From positions 124,001-188,000 of the forward strand of contig NZ_JAAAUC010000007.1 of NCBI RefSeq assembly GCF_009908165.1: 64,000 bases of DNA. Direction: 5' to 3'. The stretch comes from Frigidibacter albus (lineage in GTDB: Bacteria > Pseudomonadota > Alphaproteobacteria > Rhodobacterales > Rhodobacteraceae). Positions 61,492 to 64,000 of this stretch are shown piece after piece. Below the pieces are notes generated by a model that ran no database searches, had not been told where the DNA came from, and saw nothing but the letters and a program-made list of their open reading frames with translations. The position numbers were made by a program, and so were the translations under genes. Every line of letters starts with the position of its first letter. The first letter of the stretch is position 1.

Positions 61492-62887
61492 CCGGCAGCG
61501 CCGCCACCAGCGCCGCGAAATGATCGCCGCGTTTCTCGAAATTGGGGTATTGGTCGAAGCTGGCGGCGGCGGGGGCGAGGAGGACGGTCTCGCCCGGTTC
61601 AGCCTCGGCGGCGGCGCGGGTCACGGCCTGTTCCATGGTCTCGCAGATCTCATGCGGGGTGGCGCCGATCTCCAGCGCGAAGTCGCGGGCGGAGTGGCCG
61701 ATGAGGTAGGCCTTGGTGACCGAGCCGAGGAAGGGCACGAGGCCCGCGATGCCGCCGTCTTTCCCCAGCCCGCCCGCGATCCAGCGGATGCGCGGGAAGG
61801 CCTGCAGCGCCTTGGCAGCACTGTCGACATTGGTGGCCTTGCTGTCATTGACGAAGCGCACCCCCGCCTTGGTGGCGATGGTCTGGCTGCGATGCGGCAG
61901 CCCGGCAAAGCTGGTCAGCGCCTGTTCGATCAGCCGCGGCGGCAGGCCGAGGCTGCGGCAGGCGGCATAGGCGGCGCAGGCGTTCTGGTGATTGTGCGCG
62001 CCCGGGAGCCCCTGGATGGCGCGCAGGTCTATCGAGGCGACCTGCTTGCCCTTGCGCCATTCGGCGAGGAAGCCCTTGCGGGCGAAGACGGTCCAGCCCT
62101 CCCCCTCCAGCTTCTGCCCGGCGCTGACGCGGATCACCCGGTCATCGGCCGGGCCCTCGGCCATCTGGTTGGCGAGATAGACGCCCTCGGGCTCATCCAC
62201 CCCGATCACCGCGCGGTCGGGCCCGCCCTCGGCAAAAAGCCGGCGCTTGGCGGCGAAGTAGCCACCATAGCCGCCATGCCGGTCGAGATGGTCGGGCGAG
62301 AGGTTGGTGAAGACCGCGACATCGGGCGTCAGCGCGCGGGCAAGGTCGGTCTGGTAGCTGGACAGCTCCAGCACCACGACCTCGCCATCCGTCGCAGGCT
62401 CCATGTCCAGCACGCCGCGGCCGATATTCCCGGCCATCTGGGTCGGGCGGCCGATGACCTGCAAGATGTGGTGGATGAGGGCGGTGGTGGTGGACTTGCC
62501 GTTCGACCCGGTGACGGCGACGACCTTGGGGACGAGGTCGAAATCCTCCCACTCCTCCACCGCCCAACTGCGGAAGAACAGGCCGATGTCATTGTCCACC
62601 GGCACGCCGAGCGCCATCGCGCGGGCGATATGGCGGTTCGGCGCGGGATAAAGGTGCGGGATGCCGGGCGAGGTGACCAGCAGCACCACACCTTCCCAGG
62701 CCGCATCGCGGCCAAGGTCGGTGCAGGGGAAGCCCTCGGCTTCGGCCTTGGCGCGGGCCTCGGGGCTGTCATCCCACAGCACCGGCTCGGCGCCGCCCGC
62801 CTGCAGCGCCCGCGCAGCGGCGAGGCCCGAGCGGCCGAGGCCGAGAACGGCGACCTTGCGCCCGTCATATCCTTGAACCGGAATCAT
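61481..62887 (-). CDS. murD: UDP-N-acetylmuramoyl-L-alanine--D-glutamate ligase
   Basis: A 468-residue Mur ligase that adds D-glutamate to the muropeptide precursor. The N-terminal UDP domain begins '[20 protein letters not shown]', the ATP loop is '[20 protein letters not shown]', and '[20 protein letters not shown]' and '[20 protein letters not shown]' are family signatures in the central and C-terminal domains. The ATG at 62887 ('[12 protein letters not shown]') is used. It lies 75 bp downstream of the SDR-like gene and, through it, of mraY. The methyltransferase gene overlaps its 3' end. Confidence 0.96.
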   Translation of the reverse strand: MIPVQGYDGRKVAVLGLGRSGLAAARALQAGGAEPVLWDDSPEARAKAEAEGFPCTDLGRDAAWEGVVLLVTSPGIPHLYPAPNRHIARAMALGVPVDNDIGLFFRSWAVEEWEDFDLVPKVVAVTGSNGKSTTTALIHHILQVIGRPTQMAGNIGRGVLDMEPATDGEVVVLELSSYQTDLARALTPDVAVFTNLSPDHLDRHGGYGGYFAAKRRLFAEGGPDRAVIGVDEPEGVYLANQMAEGPADDRVIRVSAGQKLEGEGWTVFARKGFLAEWRKGKQVASIDLRAIQGLPGAHNHQNACAAYAACRSLGLPPRLIEQALTSFAGLPHRSQTIATKAGVRFVNDSKATNVDSAAKALQAFPRIRWIAGGLGKDGGIAGLVPFLGSVTKAYLIGHSARDFALEIGATPHEICETMEQAVTRAAAEAEPGETVLLAPAAASFDQYPNFEKRGDHFAALVAALPDAG

Positions 62888-62962
62888 CTTGCGCCCCTGT
62901 CTTAGGTTTGGGGGACCATGCCCCCATGCCGGGCGGCTGCGCAAGGCGGTGGCCCGGCAGCG

Positions 62963-63526
62963 TTACACGGCAGCGGGAAGCACCGTGCCGTTCGGGCCAT
63001 CACCCGGCAGCAGCGCAAGGCGCAGGGCCCCGGCAATATCGCCCGCGAAGGCGGCGTTGATCTTGGTTCCCGCCGGCAGGTCGCGCGGCAGGGTGCGCAC
63101 CAGCGCGGTCAGCGCGGCGGCAGCGACGGGGCTGGCGCCGGGGGCATCGGGGGGTGGCAGCAGCGCCACGATGCGGCCCCAGTCCTGCGCCTGCCAGCGC
63201 GGCACGCAGAGGCGGATCAGGTCCAGCGGCGCGGCGAGCGCGGTTTCCATCAGCCGCGCCAGATCGCTGCCCCTCTCCAGCAGCGAGGCATCGGCGCCGG
63301 CTTCCGCAACGATCACCACGATATCGAAGCCGCCCGCAGCGAGCACCGGCGGGAACCAGCTGTCCGGGTCGGACAGGTCCATCGGCAGGCATTTCAGCCC
63401 CGGCACCGCGCCGACGACGGCCAGGCCGAGCGTGACCGCTGCGCCCTCGGCGGCCAGCGCGCGCGCCATCGCCTCGGCCGCGCGAGGCGCGCCCACCACA
63501 AGCGCCGTCAGAGAAGTGGGGCGCAT
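62963..63526 (-). CDS. Degenerate short-chain dehydrogenase-like protein within the mur cluster
   Basis: A 187-residue product with an SDR-like Rossmann β-α pattern. The N-terminal 'TALVVGAPRAAEAMARALAA' stands where SDRs have TGxxxGIG, 'DIVVIVAEAGADASLLE' replaces the NAG motif, and the 'YxxxK' catalytic pair is missing: the region 'GASPVAAAALTALVRTLPRD' has no Tyr or Lys. It is therefore probably a pseudoenzyme or scaffold. Its start codon overlaps the mraY stop by one base (TGATG), so it is translated with mraY. The canonical order mraY-murD is broken by this insertion. Confidence 0.78.
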   Translation of the reverse strand: MRPTSLTALVVGAPRAAEAMARALAAEGAAVTLGLAVVGAVPGLKCLPMDLSDPDSWFPPVLAAGGFDIVVIVAEAGADASLLERGSDLARLMETALAAPLDLIRLCVPRWQAQDWGRIVALLPPPDAPGASPVAAAALTALVRTLPRDLPAGTKINAAFAGDIAGALRLALLPGDGPNGTVLPAAV

Positions 63527-64000
63527 CAGCGCAGTTTCAGCGTGGCGAGGCCGATCAGCGCCAGGATCAGCGAGATGATCCAGAAGCGGATCACGATCTG
63601 AGGCTCTGCCCAGCCTTTCTTTTCGAAATGGTGGTGGATCGGGGCCATCAGGAACACCCGCCGCCCGGTGCGCTTGAAGTAGAGCACCTGGATGATGACG
63701 CTCAGCGCCTCGACCACGAAGAGGCCGCCGACGATGGCCAGAACGATCTCGTGCTTGGTCACCACGGCAATGGCGCCAAGCGCGCCGCCAAGGGCGAGGC
63801 TGCCGGTATCGCCCATGAACACGGCAGCCGGGGGCGCGTTGTACCACAGGAAGCCAAGCCCCCCGCCGATCAGCGCGGCGACGAAGATCAGCAATTCGCC
63901 AGTACCGGGCACGTAGTTGACGCCGAGATACTCGGCAAAGTCGACGCGGCCCACGGTATAGGCGATCACCCCCAGCGTGCCGGCGGCGATCATCACCGGC
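63526..64000 (-). CDS. mraY: Phospho-N-acetylmuramoyl-pentapeptide-transferase, C-terminal part (cut by window end)
   Basis: The last 157 or so residues of MraY, which makes lipid I on the inner face of the membrane. The magnesium and catalytic signatures '[20 protein letters not shown]' and the HHH motif '[20 protein letters not shown]' are present, and the terminal helix '[19 protein letters not shown]' closes the protein. The start lies beyond base 64000. It heads the mraY-SDR-murD segment read here on the minus strand. Confidence 0.95.
   Translation of the reverse strand, partial: PVMIAAGTLGVIAYTVGRVDFAEYLGVNYVPGTGELLIFVAALIGGGLGFLWYNAPPAAVFMGDTGSLALGGALGAIAVVTKHEIVLAIVGGLFVVEALSVIIQVLYFKRTGRRVFLMAPIHHHFEKKGWAEPQIVIRFWIISLILALIGLATLKLR

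Overview
The window looks like a contiguous piece of a high-G+C alphaproteobacterial chromosome, most likely Rhodobacteraceae (Rhodobacter/Roseobacter-type). The reasons are gene-family content and order: ihfA followed by a MerR-type regulator and tRNA-Pro; XerD next to an 'antifreeze-like' periplasmic protein; an M23 peptidase/bactofilin pair; a PccR-type short-chain acyl-CoA regulator; a betICBA/choXWV choline locus; and a cell-wall cluster. No phage, plasmid, insertion sequence or CRISPR array is visible. I see two tRNA genes and about 60 protein genes. Long open frames opposite or out of frame with these genes are GC-rich shadows and are not listed.

Layout. 0-5 kb: ihfA, merR-like, tRNA-Pro(GGG), dCTP deaminase, a [2Fe-2S]/ASKHA corrinoid-protein activator and a structured repeat. 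5-9.5 kb: ECF sigma factor, RskA-like anti-sigma and fasciclin protein, tRNA-Gly(CCC), two small membrane proteins, RidA and a YqhA-type protein. 9.5-13 kb: chemoreceptor, Nudix hydrolase and a small secreted protein. 13-17 kb: alcohol dehydrogenase, aldehyde dehydrogenase and a GAF-Fis regulator with a palindromic operator. 17-24 kb: an unrecognised protein, RlmE, Ppx/GppA, a three-gene methyl-tetrahydrofolate module and a THUMP-type RNA methyltransferase. 24-32 kb: an acyltransferase of unusual base composition, aroB-aroK, a hypothetical operon ending in xerD, and lpdA. 32-45 kb: DUF924, MFS, QueA, a giant AsmA-like protein, Bcp and a DUF455 ferritin-like protein, M23 peptidase and bactofilin, a VOC protein, DUF2189 and a Bcr/CflA pump. 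45-49.7 kb: PccR-like regulator, YdcH, secreted nuclease, pabB-pabC. 49.7-58 kb: divergent betI-betC-betB-betA and choX-choW-choV. 58-64 kb: EamA exporter, argO/argP, a methyltransferase, and murD, a degenerate SDR and mraY (cut by the window end).

How genes work together. The bet/cho locus imports choline and converts choline-O-sulfate and choline to glycine betaine; a BetI-like palindrome sits between the two arms. The activator at 2.8 kb and the methyl-THF genes at 20.6-22.8 kb look like parts of one corrinoid-dependent demethylation route. Its corrinoid protein and substrate methyltransferase are not in the window. The ADH/ALDH pair plus regulator is a self-contained alcohol oxidation unit.

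The most distinctive non-coding features are a 160-bp dispersed element with perfect 18-bp inverted arms (two copies 53 kb apart), a family of GC-rich intergenic repeats that has become an exact 33-bp tandem array at one site, and a 30-bp tandem repeat that multiplies a stop/start junction. I found no clearly new defence or mobile system.
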